Assembly (NCBI GenBank): GCA_023255285.1
Contig: JALRIY010000004.1
Span: 1-27,663 of the forward strand
Direction of reading: 5' to 3'
Origin: Algoriphagus sp.
Lineage (GTDB): Bacteria > Bacteroidota > Bacteroidia > Cytophagales > Cyclobacteriaceae
DNA length: 27,663 nt
The notes beneath the pieces are model-generated. The model ran no database searches. It had not been told where the DNA came from and saw nothing but the letters and a program-made list of their open reading frames with translations. A program made the position numbers and the translations under genes. Of this stretch, positions 14,042 through 22,668 are shown piece after piece (positions within the stretch are counted from its first letter, which is position 1; every line of letters begins with the position of its first letter).

Positions 14042-14511
14042 CCTTTACTGATTTTTACTTCTCCCTCAGGCCCCAGAAATAATTCCTTTGTCCCAGTATG
14101 AAAAAGAGGGAAATGGAGGTTAGTCTGTACCTCAGCTTCCAATTCTTTCTCCTCTGTAAATAGGACAGGATGGGCAATTTGATACAAAAGTTTATTCCAA
14201 TTAGGCTCGCGGATTAAAGAAAACCGAACCTTCCCCTGGACCACTGCACCCGTAGGTAAAAGTGGGTTTGCAGGGCTTTGATAAATGGTTGGTTTGGATG
14301 CAAACTCTACAATATCTAGGGACACCTCTGAAAACGGGACTGTTATAGTTCGAATTTGAAATAAATCAAATAAGAGATAGACTCCATTTTCAAAAATTAA
14401 AGATTCAGCAGCCGTACCTCTATGCAAGCAAAACGTTTTTCCACTCCCCTCTTTGAGGCACACTTTACCATTTTGTTTAATCAGTGAAAGTAAGGCGGTG
14501 TAATCTAACAT
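14038..14511 (-). CDS. Protein of unknown function, coupled to cca
   Basis: Protein of 157 residues that I do not recognise. It has no signal peptide and no membrane segment. The sequence is rich in beta-prone stretches (GVYLLFDLFQIRTITVPFSEVSLDIVEF) and ends with LFLGPEGEVKIS. No catalytic motif is apparent. It is the first gene of the minus-strand operon with cca, overlapping it by 4 nt. The tight coupling suggests a role near tRNA maturation or simple co-regulation. Confidence 0.75.
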   Translation of the reverse strand: MLDYTALLSLIKQNGKVCLKEGSGKTFCLHRGTAAESLIFENGVYLLFDLFQIRTITVPFSEVSLDIVEFASKPTIYQSPANPLLPTGAVVQGKVRFSLIREPNWNKLLYQIAHPVLFTEEKELEAEVQTNLHFPLFHTGTKELFLGPEGEVKISKG

Positions 14512-14621
14512 GCTGTAAAAATAAGGAGTTTATCTGGCTAGTGAAGCATTTTTTAGGGCCTAATCCGGAGGATATCCTGAAGAAATAGAACTCCATTAGT
14601 AACTGATCTCAGATAGGAAAC

Positions 14622-14651
14622 AAAAAAGACGGCTTAAAAACCGTCTTTTTT
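14622..14651 (-). terminator. Intrinsic terminator of the HTH-protein gene
   Basis: AAAAAAGACGG (14622-14632) pairs with CCGTCTTTTTT (14641-14651) across an 8-nt loop. It starts 25 nt after the stop of the minus-strand gene at 14677, and T-tracts on both strands make it potentially bidirectional. Confidence 0.85.
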
Positions 14652-14676
14652 GTTGAGATTGGAAAATAAATTCCAA

Positions 14677-15078
14677 TTATCCGCGCAACCAGTTAATGAA
14701 AGTTTGGTAACCCACGCCAATTTCGCGCGCAAAAGCAGCCTTTTTCTTTCCTGCCGCTTCTACTTTTTTCCATTCTTCCAAGATTTTTGATTTTTCAACA
14801 TCTGAAAAAGATCTTCTTTTTCCTTCAGACTTGTTGACTGCTGTTCCATTCAAAGAAGCAATTAATTCATTTAAATCGGCTAGGAATTTACTATCTGTTA
14901 AAAATAACCCTGCAGCCTCTAATTTTTTAATTACTCCTGCCTTAGGGTTTACAGGTGTTACAGCAATACCTCTTGAAGCAGCTTCATGCAAATCAATCTT
15001 TTTTCCTTCGGCAGTTACATACACAAACCCATCGGATTTTTTCAAATCTACGATAGACTCTTTAATTAGTTCTCTCAT
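14677..15078 (-). CDS. Putative DNA-binding protein with transposase-like helix-turn-helix C-terminus
   Basis: Protein of 133 residues. Residues 1-60 form a mixed segment (SDGFVYVTAEGKKIDLHEAASRG, then an ITPALGF-like turn). Residues 88-133 contain a basic stretch, KRRSFSDVEKSKILEEWKKV, and a final helix-turn-helix AAFAREIGVGYQTFINWLRG. That end resembles the IS3 OrfA / homeodomain-like fold of transposases and phage regulators, but no transposase catalytic domain or inverted repeats flank it. It may be a domesticated regulator. It stands alone: a terminator follows, and a long gene-free AT-rich region precedes it, so it is monocistronic. Confidence 0.75.
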   Translation of the reverse strand: MRELIKESIVDLKKSDGFVYVTAEGKKIDLHEAASRGIAVTPVNPKAGVIKKLEAAGLFLTDSKFLADLNELIASLNGTAVNKSEGKRRSFSDVEKSKILEEWKKVEAAGKKKAAFAREIGVGYQTFINWLRG

Positions 15079-15999
15079 GTTTTTTTGTTTGTTTTATTGA
15101 GTTTAAAAATGCCTTGCAATATATTATATACTATCATATCATCCAAAATTTATTAACAATATTTTAACATAAAATAAGAAATCACAGCATTTGTTTTATT
15201 TCTTTCAAATTAAGTAGATAAATGCTCGTATATCCTTTCTTATTTTCAGAGGTTATTGAAGAATCGGATAATTTTATTTACCACTGAAAAAAGTATTAGT
15301 TAAAGCATTCAGAAGTTAGAAATAGGCCAGTTACTACCTAGGGAAATCGAGATAATTCGCTAAAAATAGGCCGAATACAATTTATTAGGTATTTTTCTTC
15401 ACAAAGTACAAAGTAGATAATTATACAAATCACTAATCTAACTAAAGTAATATATTTAGTAATTTTATTAAAGCACCTTCGTTAGAAATAAACCAGGTAG
15501 AATCACCTTAAAAATCAAGCAAAATACCAGAATCCCATTCTTAAAAAGAACAATGCAAATAAAGTAGTACTAAGTAGTTGAACCCCAATCCAAATCAATT
15601 CCCTGAAAATCATTTTATTATACAATTTAAGAATTAAAAAAACACAAATGAGTCGGTTAATTTAGAAGAATGTAGTTATCCACTTTTTTCTGGTAGCAAA
15701 AGAAAAGCCTTTGAAGTTTACCTAGGTGAATGATGGGCTCTCTCTAAACTAGGGTCTGTCGTCTAGTAGCTAGTATCCGTAGTACTTCCTAATTAGGGAT
15801 GATATACATCTATTATCATAAGATTAACGTTCGTTTTTGCATTTAACCAACTCCTACTCCTTTTAGTCTTTGCTTCTAAATCCTGTACCCCAGTTCTTTT
15901 TGCAAAATTCCAATTCTGTTTTTAAGACTAATTCACAAAAATTCTCTACCTTTATATCCCATAAGAATTCAGCTTATTTCAACCCCTCCACCACTTCTT
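15079..15999. other. AT-rich gene-free region of 0.9 kb
   Basis: There is no open frame of meaningful length on either strand, no tRNA or rRNA, and no CRISPR. It must hold the promoter of the minus-strand HTH gene and that of pyrG (TACCTTTA at 15947-15954 is a weak -7 candidate). It has one near-consensus DnaA box, TTATCCACT at 15676-15684, and a small family of related 15-mers, TTAGAAATAGGCCAG (15316), CTAAAAATAGGCCGA (15360) and TTAGAAATAAACCAG (15482). The length is unusual, because most spacers in this window are below 200 nt. It could be decayed accessory DNA or hold a small RNA. I see no proof of either. Confidence 0.7.
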
Positions 16000-17619
16000 A
16001 TGGCCGCACAAACGAAATACATTTTTATCACTGGAGGAGTTACTTCTTCCCTTGGAAAAGGCATAATTGCCGCCTCTTTAGGCAAATTACTTCAATCCAG
16101 GGGCCTTAGCGTTACCATTCAAAAATTTGATCCCTACCTAAATATTGATCCAGGTACACTCAATCCTTATGAACATGGGGAATGTTACGTAACGGAGGAT
16201 GGCGCAGAAACTGATCTGGACTTAGGCCATTACGAGCGGTTTTTGAATGTAGAAACTTCCCAAAGTAACAATATCACTACAGGAAGAATTTACAACAACG
16301 TCATCACGAAAGAACGGAAAGGTGAATTTCTTGGAAAAACAGTGCAAGTGATTCCTCACATCACCGACGAAATAAAAAACAATTTTTACAAGTTGGGACA
16401 AGATGGAAAATACGATGTAGTCATCACTGAAATTGGAGGCTGCGTAGGAGATATCGAATCCTTACCTTTTATTGAAGCAGTACGCCAAGCGAGATGGGAT
16501 CTTGGGCCTGGTAATTTTTTGGTCGTTCACCTAACCTTAATCCCTTACCTCAGAGCAGCTAAGGAACTCAAGACAAAACCTACTCAACATTCAGTTAAGC
16601 AGCTTTTGGAAGCAGGTATACAGCCAGATATTTTAGTTTGTCGTACCGAGCACCCCCTCCCCTCAGATGTAAAACGGAAACTTGCTCTTTTTTGCAACGT
16701 GCAATTGGATAGTGTCATTGAAGCCATGGATGCGGAATCGATTTACGATGTCCCACTTTTGATGAAAAAAGAAAAGCTGGATGAGCGGGTACTTTCCAAA
16801 CTCAATCTTAAATCCAAATCCAAATTGGATTTGGATGATTGGAAGGACTTTTTAGGACGTTTGAAAAATCCAACGGCAGAGGTAACCATCGGACTTGTAG
16901 GTAAATATGTGTCCCTTCCCGATGCTTATAAATCCATCATAGAGTCATTTATCCATGCAAGTGCTGCCTCAGAATGCAAGGTAAAGCTAGTTTTACTTTC
17001 TTCTGAAGAGATTACAAAAGACAATTATAAAACCAAGTTAAAGAATTTAGATGGTATTTTAGTTGCCCCTGGATTTGGGGAACGGGGATTTGAAGGTAAA
17101 ATTGCTACAGTAACCTATGCTCGAGAAAACAACATTCCATTTTTTGGTATTTGCCTAGGAATGCAGGTTGCAGTCATTGAATTTGCTAGGAATGTTCTTG
17201 GAATGGATCTGGCAAATTCAACCGAAATGGATCCAGAAACACCAAATCCAGTGATTGCCCTCATGGAGGAACAAAAGAAAATTGACCAAATGGGCGGAAC
17301 TATGCGTCTCGGTTCGTATGCTTGTGATCTCAAAAAAGGAAGTAAAGCTGCATTGGCCTACGGAAAAACCAAAATTCAGGAGCGACACAGACATCGCTAC
17401 GAATTTAATAACTCCTACCTAGAGCAAATTGAATCCAAAGGCATGATGGCGACTGGAAAAAACCCGAAAACCGGTTTGGTTGAAATTATTGAACTCAAAA
17501 ACCACCCTTGGTTTGTTGGAGTACAATTTCACCCTGAATACAAAAGTACCGTATTAAAACCACAACCCTTATTTGTAAAGTTCATCCAAGCAGCACTACT
17601 TAAAAAAAATAACAAATAA
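16000..17619 (+). CDS. pyrG: CTP synthase
   Basis: Protein of 539 residues, the usual length. It converts UTP to CTP with ATP and glutamine, the last step of pyrimidine nucleotide synthesis. The N-terminal synthetase domain (1-265) carries the P-loop-like GGVTSSLGKGI (12-22) and the family hallmark KFDPYLNIDPGTLNPYEHGE. The C-terminal class I glutamine amidotransferase domain (about 290-535) has the nucleophile Cys385 in GICLGMQ and a HPE triad end in VQFHPEYKS. It is followed after 33 nt by yidC, probably in one operon, with a short hairpin between them. Confidence 0.98.
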   Translation: MAAQTKYIFITGGVTSSLGKGIIAASLGKLLQSRGLSVTIQKFDPYLNIDPGTLNPYEHGECYVTEDGAETDLDLGHYERFLNVETSQSNNITTGRIYNNVITKERKGEFLGKTVQVIPHITDEIKNNFYKLGQDGKYDVVITEIGGCVGDIESLPFIEAVRQARWDLGPGNFLVVHLTLIPYLRAAKELKTKPTQHSVKQLLEAGIQPDILVCRTEHPLPSDVKRKLALFCNVQLDSVIEAMDAESIYDVPLLMKKEKLDERVLSKLNLKSKSKLDLDDWKDFLGRLKNPTAEVTIGLVGKYVSLPDAYKSIIESFIHASAASECKVKLVLLSSEEITKDNYKTKLKNLDGILVAPGFGERGFEGKIATVTYARENNIPFFGICLGMQVAVIEFARNVLGMDLANSTEMDPETPNPVIALMEEQKKIDQMGGTMRLGSYACDLKKGSKAALAYGKTKIQERHRHRYEFNNSYLEQIESKGMMATGKNPKTGLVEIIELKNHPWFVGVQFHPEYKSTVLKPQPLFVKFIQAALLKKNNK

Positions 17620-17638
17620 ACTAGAGTTTAGCTCTAGT
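17620..17638 (+). other. Short hairpin between pyrG and yidC
   Basis: ACTAGAG (17620-17626) is perfectly inverted to CTCTAGT (17632-17638) around TTTAG, directly after the pyrG stop. The following CTTTCTTA is a poor U-tract, so an mRNA 3'-end stabiliser or weak attenuator is more likely than a full terminator. Confidence 0.5.
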
Positions 17639-17652
17639 CTTTCTTAACTACC

Positions 17653-19440
17653 ATGGATAAAAATCAAGCAACAGGTTTGATCCTTTTTGCAGCAGTAATT
17701 CTAACCTACTCCTTGTTTTTTGCGAGTAACCCAGAAATCCCACCTGTAGAATCTACCGAACCCACAATTGAGGCAACCCAAACCACGCCTCAACCCAATA
17801 CCGCTGTTCTATTACCCGATAGCCTTCTAGATGCGCAGCGACAACTTCAATTTGGGGAGCTTGCTTCTTGGACGCTTGGAGAAGAGCAAAATCTTACTTT
17901 AGAAAATGAGGTCGTTAAAATTACTGTTTCTACCAAAGGAGGAGTAATTAAAGAAGTGCTACTTAAAAAGTACTTTAGTTGGCAGAATGAACCACTATTT
18001 CTATTAGATAGTAGCCATTCTTCTCTAAATTATTCCTTAGACACTCGACTTGGAAAAGTGGATTTGAATGAATTCTATTTTTCCCCTCAGCTGAGTTCTG
18101 AAATAATCGAAGGTGTCTCACAACAAATATTGACTTTACGTACAAGCAGTGCATCTGGTGAATTAATTCAAAAATACACGCTTTCAGAAGGTCAGTATAC
18201 CTTAGAAAGAAGCTTTGAAATTCAAGGACTTCAAGGGATTATCACCGCCAAATCCATTCGAATTGATTGGGAAAATCAAATTAAAGCCCAGGAAAAAGAT
18301 TTGGCAGAATCTAGAAGGAAAACACAAGTCAATTATTACCTCGCGGAAGGAAGCTACGATAATTTGGGACTGAGCGATGATCCAGAAGAAGTAAAGGTGG
18401 ATCAACCAGTCAAATGGATTGGATTTTCACAGCGGTTTTTTACCGCCGGAATCATTGCAGATTCAGTTTTTCAAGAGGTTGCTTTGACACAGAGCACCCC
18501 TTCAGATTCTTCAATCGTTCGTGCCATGAGTGCGCGTCTTTTCTTACCGCTTCAAAATGGTCAAGCAAAGCTGACTCATTATTTTGGGCCTGATCAATAC
18601 AAAACCCTGAAAGCAATTACCCCTGGGTTTGAGGAAAATGTGGATATGGGTTACTTTTTTGTAAGCTGGGTTAACAAATACATTGTAGTTCACCTATTTG
18701 AATTCCTAGAAAAGTACTTCAATAGTTACGGAATTATCATTATCCTGATTGTTTTGCTGATCAAACTCGCCTTATCCCCATTGACTTATAAGTCTTATAT
18801 AGGTATGGCGAAAATGCGGGTGATCAAACCAGAGATTGACGAGTTAAAGGAGAAATACGGAGATGATGCCACCAAGATGCAGCAGGAGCAGATGAAGCTC
18901 TTTTCCCAACTTGGGGTGAGTCCAATATCTGGATGCTTGCCACTTGTGCTACAAATGCCTTTCTTGTTTGCTATGTTCTTTTTCTTCCCCAATGCAATAG
19001 AACTTCGACAAGAATCCTTTCTTTGGGCAGAAGATTTATCTACTTATGATGAGTTTATCAAACTCCCGTTTACCATTCCATTTTATGGAGCACATGTGAG
19101 TTTATTTACACTCCTGATGACAATTTCACAGGTGCTTTATGCTCATTTCAACAATCAGTTGACCACGGCTACTGGACCGATGAAAAACCTTGGCTACGTA
19201 ATGCCTGTTATGTTTATGTTTGTGCTAAACTCTTATCCAGCAGGACTTAGCTTCTATTATTTTGTCTCAAACATTTTCACTTTTGGACAGCAAGCATTGA
19301 TCAAACTTTTTGTGGATGATTCAAAAATTCGTCAAAAAGTAGAGGAAAACAAATTGAAAAATGTGGACAAAAAGAAATCTAAGTTTCAACAACGACTGGA
19401 AGACGCAATGAAAGCTGCAGATGCAAACAAAAAGAAATAA
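17653..19440 (+). CDS. yidC: Membrane protein insertase YidC
   Basis: Protein of 595 residues, normal for Gram-negative YidC. An N-terminal membrane segment (about 6-23, GLILFAAVILTYSLFF) is followed by a proline/threonine-rich linker and the periplasmic P1 beta-sandwich domain (about 75-325). The conserved membrane core follows with segments near 345-380 (IVVHLFEFLEKYFNSYGIIIILIVLLIKL), 430-450 (GCLPLVLQMPFLFAMFFFFP) and 510-560. The LKEKYGDDATKMQQEQMKLF stretch is the cytoplasmic coiled-coil loop that is typical of the family. A basic C-terminal tail (KKKSKFQQ, NKKK) may contact ribosomes. It inserts and folds inner-membrane proteins, with or without SecYEG. Confidence 0.97.
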   Translation: MDKNQATGLILFAAVILTYSLFFASNPEIPPVESTEPTIEATQTTPQPNTAVLLPDSLLDAQRQLQFGELASWTLGEEQNLTLENEVVKITVSTKGGVIKEVLLKKYFSWQNEPLFLLDSSHSSLNYSLDTRLGKVDLNEFYFSPQLSSEIIEGVSQQILTLRTSSASGELIQKYTLSEGQYTLERSFEIQGLQGIITAKSIRIDWENQIKAQEKDLAESRRKTQVNYYLAEGSYDNLGLSDDPEEVKVDQPVKWIGFSQRFFTAGIIADSVFQEVALTQSTPSDSSIVRAMSARLFLPLQNGQAKLTHYFGPDQYKTLKAITPGFEENVDMGYFFVSWVNKYIVVHLFEFLEKYFNSYGIIIILIVLLIKLALSPLTYKSYIGMAKMRVIKPEIDELKEKYGDDATKMQQEQMKLFSQLGVSPISGCLPLVLQMPFLFAMFFFFPNAIELRQESFLWAEDLSTYDEFIKLPFTIPFYGAHVSLFTLLMTISQVLYAHFNNQLTTATGPMKNLGYVMPVMFMFVLNSYPAGLSFYYFVSNIFTFGQQALIKLFVDDSKIRQKVEENKLKNVDKKKSKFQQRLEDAMKAADANKKK

Positions 19441-19470
19441 AAAAATGGAGCTGTAGGAGGCTCCATTTTT
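19441..19470 (+). terminator. Rho-independent terminator after yidC
   Basis: AAAAATGGAGC (19441-19451) is perfectly inverted to GCTCCATTTTT (19460-19470) with an 8-nt loop, starting at the base after the yidC stop. Confidence 0.9.
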
Positions 19471-19627
19471 GTTTCCCCTAATTCAGTACTTTTTACAGAT
19501 CCTTTTCGGGTTCAAAAAGGAAAGCTTATCATTTTTTAACAGAACTATTCCCAAAAAAAGTGAGTTCCTGCCAAAAATGGACTCGAATTTGCTTAATATT
19601 GATTTCTAAATTCTGGTAATTCACACC

Positions 19628-20410
19628 ATGGGAAAAATTATTGCTGTTGCGAATCAAAAAGGTGGGGTTGGAAAAACGACTACGGCCATGAATTTGGCTG
19701 CAAGTCTTGCTGTGTTGGAGTTTAAAACCCTTGTGATCGATGCCGACCCACAGGCAAACACAACTTCTGGCTTGGGGCAAGATCCAAAGTTAGTGGAAGC
19801 CAGTATTTACGAATGTATGATTGATGGCATCGAAATTGAATCAATTGTTATTCCCACCCAATTAGAACATTTATTTTTAGTACCCTCCCACATTGATTTA
19901 GTCGGTGCAGAAGTTGAAATGATCAACATGGACAATCGTGAGGAGAAAATGAAAGAAGTCATTTCTGTTGTAAAAGACCAGTACGATTTTATTATAATCG
20001 ACTGTTCTCCCTCCCTTGGACTGATCACAATCAATGCACTGACCGCCGCCAATTCAGTGATTATACCCGTGCAATGTGAGTATTTCGCTTTGGAAGGTCT
20101 TGGTAAGTTATTAAATACAATTAAAATAATTCAAACTCGATTAAATCCTGATCTTGGAATTGAAGGGATTCTTTTGACCATGTACGATGTACGCCTACGC
20201 CTTTCCAACCAAGTAGTAGAGGAAGTTCGAATCCATTTCAAAAACATGGTATTTGACACAATCATTCCTCGGAATGTTCGATTATCTGAATCCCCGAGTT
20301 TTGGACTTCCTGCAATCTCTTTTGATGCCGATGGTAAAGGAGCAATTGCCTACCTCAATCTGGCTGGCGAAATTGTACAACGAAATGGACTTCAAAAAGC
20401 AACGAACTAA
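19628..20410 (+). CDS. parA: Chromosome-partitioning ATPase ParA (Soj)
   Basis: Protein of 260 residues. The deviant Walker A box is KGGVGKTTTAMNLA (10-23) with the signature Lys at its start, and Walker B is FIIIDCSPSLG. The short length without an N-terminal HTH marks the chromosomal Soj type. ParA binds DNA in its ATP form and moves ParB-parS complexes to segregate the origin region. It starts 158 nt after the yidC terminator and is followed by parB after 2 nt; the two form the start of a five-gene run (parA, parB, a DUF5683 gene, dapB, lepB). Confidence 0.96.
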   Translation: MGKIIAVANQKGGVGKTTTAMNLAASLAVLEFKTLVIDADPQANTTSGLGQDPKLVEASIYECMIDGIEIESIVIPTQLEHLFLVPSHIDLVGAEVEMINMDNREEKMKEVISVVKDQYDFIIIDCSPSLGLITINALTAANSVIIPVQCEYFALEGLGKLLNTIKIIQTRLNPDLGIEGILLTMYDVRLRLSNQVVEEVRIHFKNMVFDTIIPRNVRLSESPSFGLPAISFDADGKGAIAYLNLAGEIVQRNGLQKATN

Positions 20411-20412
20411 TC

Positions 20413-21324
20413 ATGTCAGATTCAAAATCACCCCGGAAAAATGCATTAGGAAGAGGCTTAGGCGCACTTTTAGAGGATAGCCCTGCAAAAGGAAAGGGGA
20501 AAGATAATTTACTGGACGGACCAAAATCAGGAATCTTTGAAATTCAACTTTCCGACATACAAGTAAACCCCTACCAACCCAGAATCCATTTTGATAAGGA
20601 AGCACTCCAAGAACTTTCGGAATCTATACGAGTACAAGGAATCATCCAACCAATTACCGTTCGGAAGTTAGATGCAAACGAATACCAACTCATTTCTGGG
20701 GAACGAAGATTTCAAGCTTCCAAACTAGCGGGACTCACCCAAATCCCTGCCTTTGTTCGCACGGCAACTGATCAACAAATGTTGGAAATGGCCTTGATCG
20801 AAAATATACAGCGAGAGAATTTAAATGCACTTGAAATTGCGCAATCCTACCAGAGATTGCTTGTAGAATGCAACCTCAAACAAGAGGAATTAGGGGACCG
20901 AGTTGGAAAAAATAGAACTACCGTTAACAATTACCTGCGTTTACTCAAGCTGCCTCCTAGCATTCAAGATGCGATACGTGAACAAAAAATTTCAATGGGC
21001 CATGCTCGAGCTCTGATAAATATTGAAGCTATTGAAAAACAACTAGCCCTATTTAATCGGATCACTACGGAGGAACTAAGTGTTCGAAAGGTAGAAGAAT
21101 TGGTGAAAGCGCTGAATCAAGGAAAAGGCGAAAAGGAGACCTCTATTCCAAGTATGAGTCCGGTGCGCAAGTATGAATTATCGAAACTCCAACAGCAGCT
21201 TGCTTCCCATTTTGGAACGAAAGTCGTTTTAAAAACCGACCCAAAAAACAAGGGAGAAATCAAAATCCCTTTTTCCTCTGCCACCGATCTCAACCGTATC
21301 CTAGAAATCTTAGATATCATTTAA
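20413..21324 (+). CDS. parB: Chromosome-partitioning protein ParB (Spo0J)
   Basis: Protein of 303 residues. The N-terminal tail begins with the KNALGRGLGALL motif (about 8-19) that stimulates ParA ATPase. The ParB CTPase domain (about 45-135) shows VNPYQPR, LISGERRFQASKLAG and ALIENIQRENLNALEIAQSY. The central HTH (about 150-200) includes GDRVGKNRTTVNNYLRLLKLPPSIQ, and a C-terminal dimerisation domain covers about 255-303. ParB loads at parS sites and spreads by CTP switching. No parS site was found by eye nearby. Confidence 0.96.
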   Translation: MSDSKSPRKNALGRGLGALLEDSPAKGKGKDNLLDGPKSGIFEIQLSDIQVNPYQPRIHFDKEALQELSESIRVQGIIQPITVRKLDANEYQLISGERRFQASKLAGLTQIPAFVRTATDQQMLEMALIENIQRENLNALEIAQSYQRLLVECNLKQEELGDRVGKNRTTVNNYLRLLKLPPSIQDAIREQKISMGHARALINIEAIEKQLALFNRITTEELSVRKVEELVKALNQGKGEKETSIPSMSPVRKYELSKLQQQLASHFGTKVVLKTDPKNKGEIKIPFSSATDLNRILEILDII

Positions 21325-21326
21325 TC

Positions 21327-21932
21327 GTGGGTGCCAATCCTTGTTATTCGACGCTGACCAAGACCTTTTTTTGGGTCTTTTTGCTTGGCGCTTGTTGTAT
21401 AGGAAATGGTACAACAACAGCTCTTGGACAAACTGATTCTACTGCCAAAAGTTCCGAAAAACAAAGGGTAACTGAAGACCAAAACCCTCTACTTCCGAAA
21501 GACCCCAAAAAGGCAACCCTGCTTTCTGCCCTAATTCCGGGAGCAGGGCAAGTATACAATGGAAAAACATGGAAAGTACCAATTTTGTACGCAGGGATAG
21601 TAACAGATCTCTATTTTGTTCAATACAACAACCGTCGGTATGTAAACTTTAGAGAGGCGCTGTTTGCTTTGGATAAAGGAGAACCTAACCAATTCCCTTC
21701 CTTAAATCGTGCTTCTTTGGTTAGAAATGTGGATTACTGGAGACAAAATAGAGATTTAACCCTACTCTTACTCCTGGGTATCTATGCCCTCAATCTGGTG
21801 GATGCCAATGTAGATGCTCACCTTTCAGGCTTTGACATTTCGGAGGATTTGGCCTTGCAAGTGGCCCCTCATCTTGGTACAGTTTCTGCCTCAAATTCCT
21901 TAGGATTATCACTCAAAATACGCTTCAAATAA
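21327..21932 (+). CDS. DUF5683-domain membrane or secreted protein
   Basis: Protein of 201 residues starting at GTG (21327), 2 nt after parB. A hydrophobic N-terminus (about 10-34, ending in TALGQ) is a signal peptide or anchor. The domain has the family hallmark KKATLLSALIPGAGQVYNGKTWKVPILYAGI (about 62-92), followed by a NRRYVNFREAL stretch and a second hydrophobic segment, LTLLLLLGIYALNLVDANVDAHL (about 147-170). It occurs between parB and dapB in many Bacteroidota, so the neighbourhood is conserved, but its function is unknown. The stop codon overlaps the dapB start by 1 nt (TAATG). Confidence 0.85.
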   Translation: MGANPCYSTLTKTFFWVFLLGACCIGNGTTTALGQTDSTAKSSEKQRVTEDQNPLLPKDPKKATLLSALIPGAGQVYNGKTWKVPILYAGIVTDLYFVQYNNRRYVNFREALFALDKGEPNQFPSLNRASLVRNVDYWRQNRDLTLLLLLGIYALNLVDANVDAHLSGFDISEDLALQVAPHLGTVSASNSLGLSLKIRFK

Positions 21933-22654
21933 TGAATATTGTACTCTTAGGATATGGCAAAATGGGCAAGTTAATTGGAGAATTAGCTGAAGCCAGAGGA
22001 CACCAAATTGTTGGAAAAATCAACCTGGAAAATCAAGAGGAACGCGATTTGATTGATCCAAAAACCGTCGATGTTGCCATTGAATTCAGTCAACCTGAAG
22101 CAGCAGTAGACAATATCAAATGGGCTATTCACCACCAAATCCCTGTCCTTTCAGGCACTACGGGCTGGCTTTCAAATTTGAAAGAAATTGAAGAATTAAC
22201 CCATCATAAAAATGGAACTTTTTTTTATGCCTCCAATTTTAGCATCGGAGTAAACGTGTTTTTCAAAGTGAATGAATTTCTTGCTCAACTAATGCAAGAG
22301 ACGCAAGGCTACCAAACTGAAATTGAAGAAATTCACCATACGGAAAAAAAAGATGCTCCTTCAGGTACTGCAATCACGCTTGCCGAAGGGATTCTTAAGC
22401 ATCTACGGCAGTTGAAAAACTGGGAATTACAAGGAGACCTACCGGTACCCGCTACTTCCCTACCCATTACTTCCAAACGAATAGACCCCGCTCCTGGTAC
22501 ACATTTTGTTCGATTTAGATCCGAAATTGATACGCTAGAAATTGTTCACACTGCACATAGCAGACAGGGATTCGCGCTGGGGGCAATTCAGGTTGCCGAA
22601 TGGATTTTGGGGAAAAAAGGAGTACTTTCGATGAACGATTACTTATCTTTTTAA
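21932..22654 (+). CDS. dapB: 4-hydroxy-tetrahydrodipicolinate reductase
   Basis: Protein of 240 residues, on the short side (E. coli has 273) as in other Bacteroidota. It reduces 4-hydroxy-tetrahydrodipicolinate with NAD(P)H in the diaminopimelate/lysine pathway, feeding peptidoglycan and lysine. The Rossmann start is LGYGKMGKLIGELAE (6-20), GTTGW is at 75-79, and YASNFSIGVN (99-108) is the nucleotide/substrate loop. The family signature is EIHHTEKKDAPSGTAITLAEG (133-153), with the catalytic His pair 135-136 and Lys140. Its start overlaps the DUF5683 stop, indicating translational coupling. Confidence 0.95.
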   Translation: MNIVLLGYGKMGKLIGELAEARGHQIVGKINLENQEERDLIDPKTVDVAIEFSQPEAAVDNIKWAIHHQIPVLSGTTGWLSNLKEIEELTHHKNGTFFYASNFSIGVNVFFKVNEFLAQLMQETQGYQTEIEEIHHTEKKDAPSGTAITLAEGILKHLRQLKNWELQGDLPVPATSLPITSKRIDPAPGTHFVRFRSEIDTLEIVHTAHSRQGFALGAIQVAEWILGKKGVLSMNDYLSF

Positions 22655-22668
22655 GTCACGAGCTAACC

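Noticed and set aside
14677..15078. Complete insertion sequence
   Set aside because: Only an OrfA-like HTH is present; no DDE catalytic domain, terminal inverted repeats or target duplication was seen.
15676..15684. Origin of replication
   Set aside because: Only one near-consensus DnaA box was seen and dnaA is not nearby; parAB alone does not place oriC here.
15870..16109. Open frame of 79 codons overlapping the pyrG start
   Set aside because: It overlaps pyrG in another frame, and its low-complexity Phe/Ser/Asn-rich product resembles nothing; a chance frame in AT-rich DNA.
19500..21400. parS site near parAB
   Set aside because: No sequence close to TGTTNCACGTGNAACA was seen by eye; a systematic scan was not possible.
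22600..22668. A longer lepB start inside dapB
   Set aside because: The extra 23 residues are acidic and polar and would precede the lysine-rich N-terminus usual for signal peptidase I; ATG 22669 gives the normal form.
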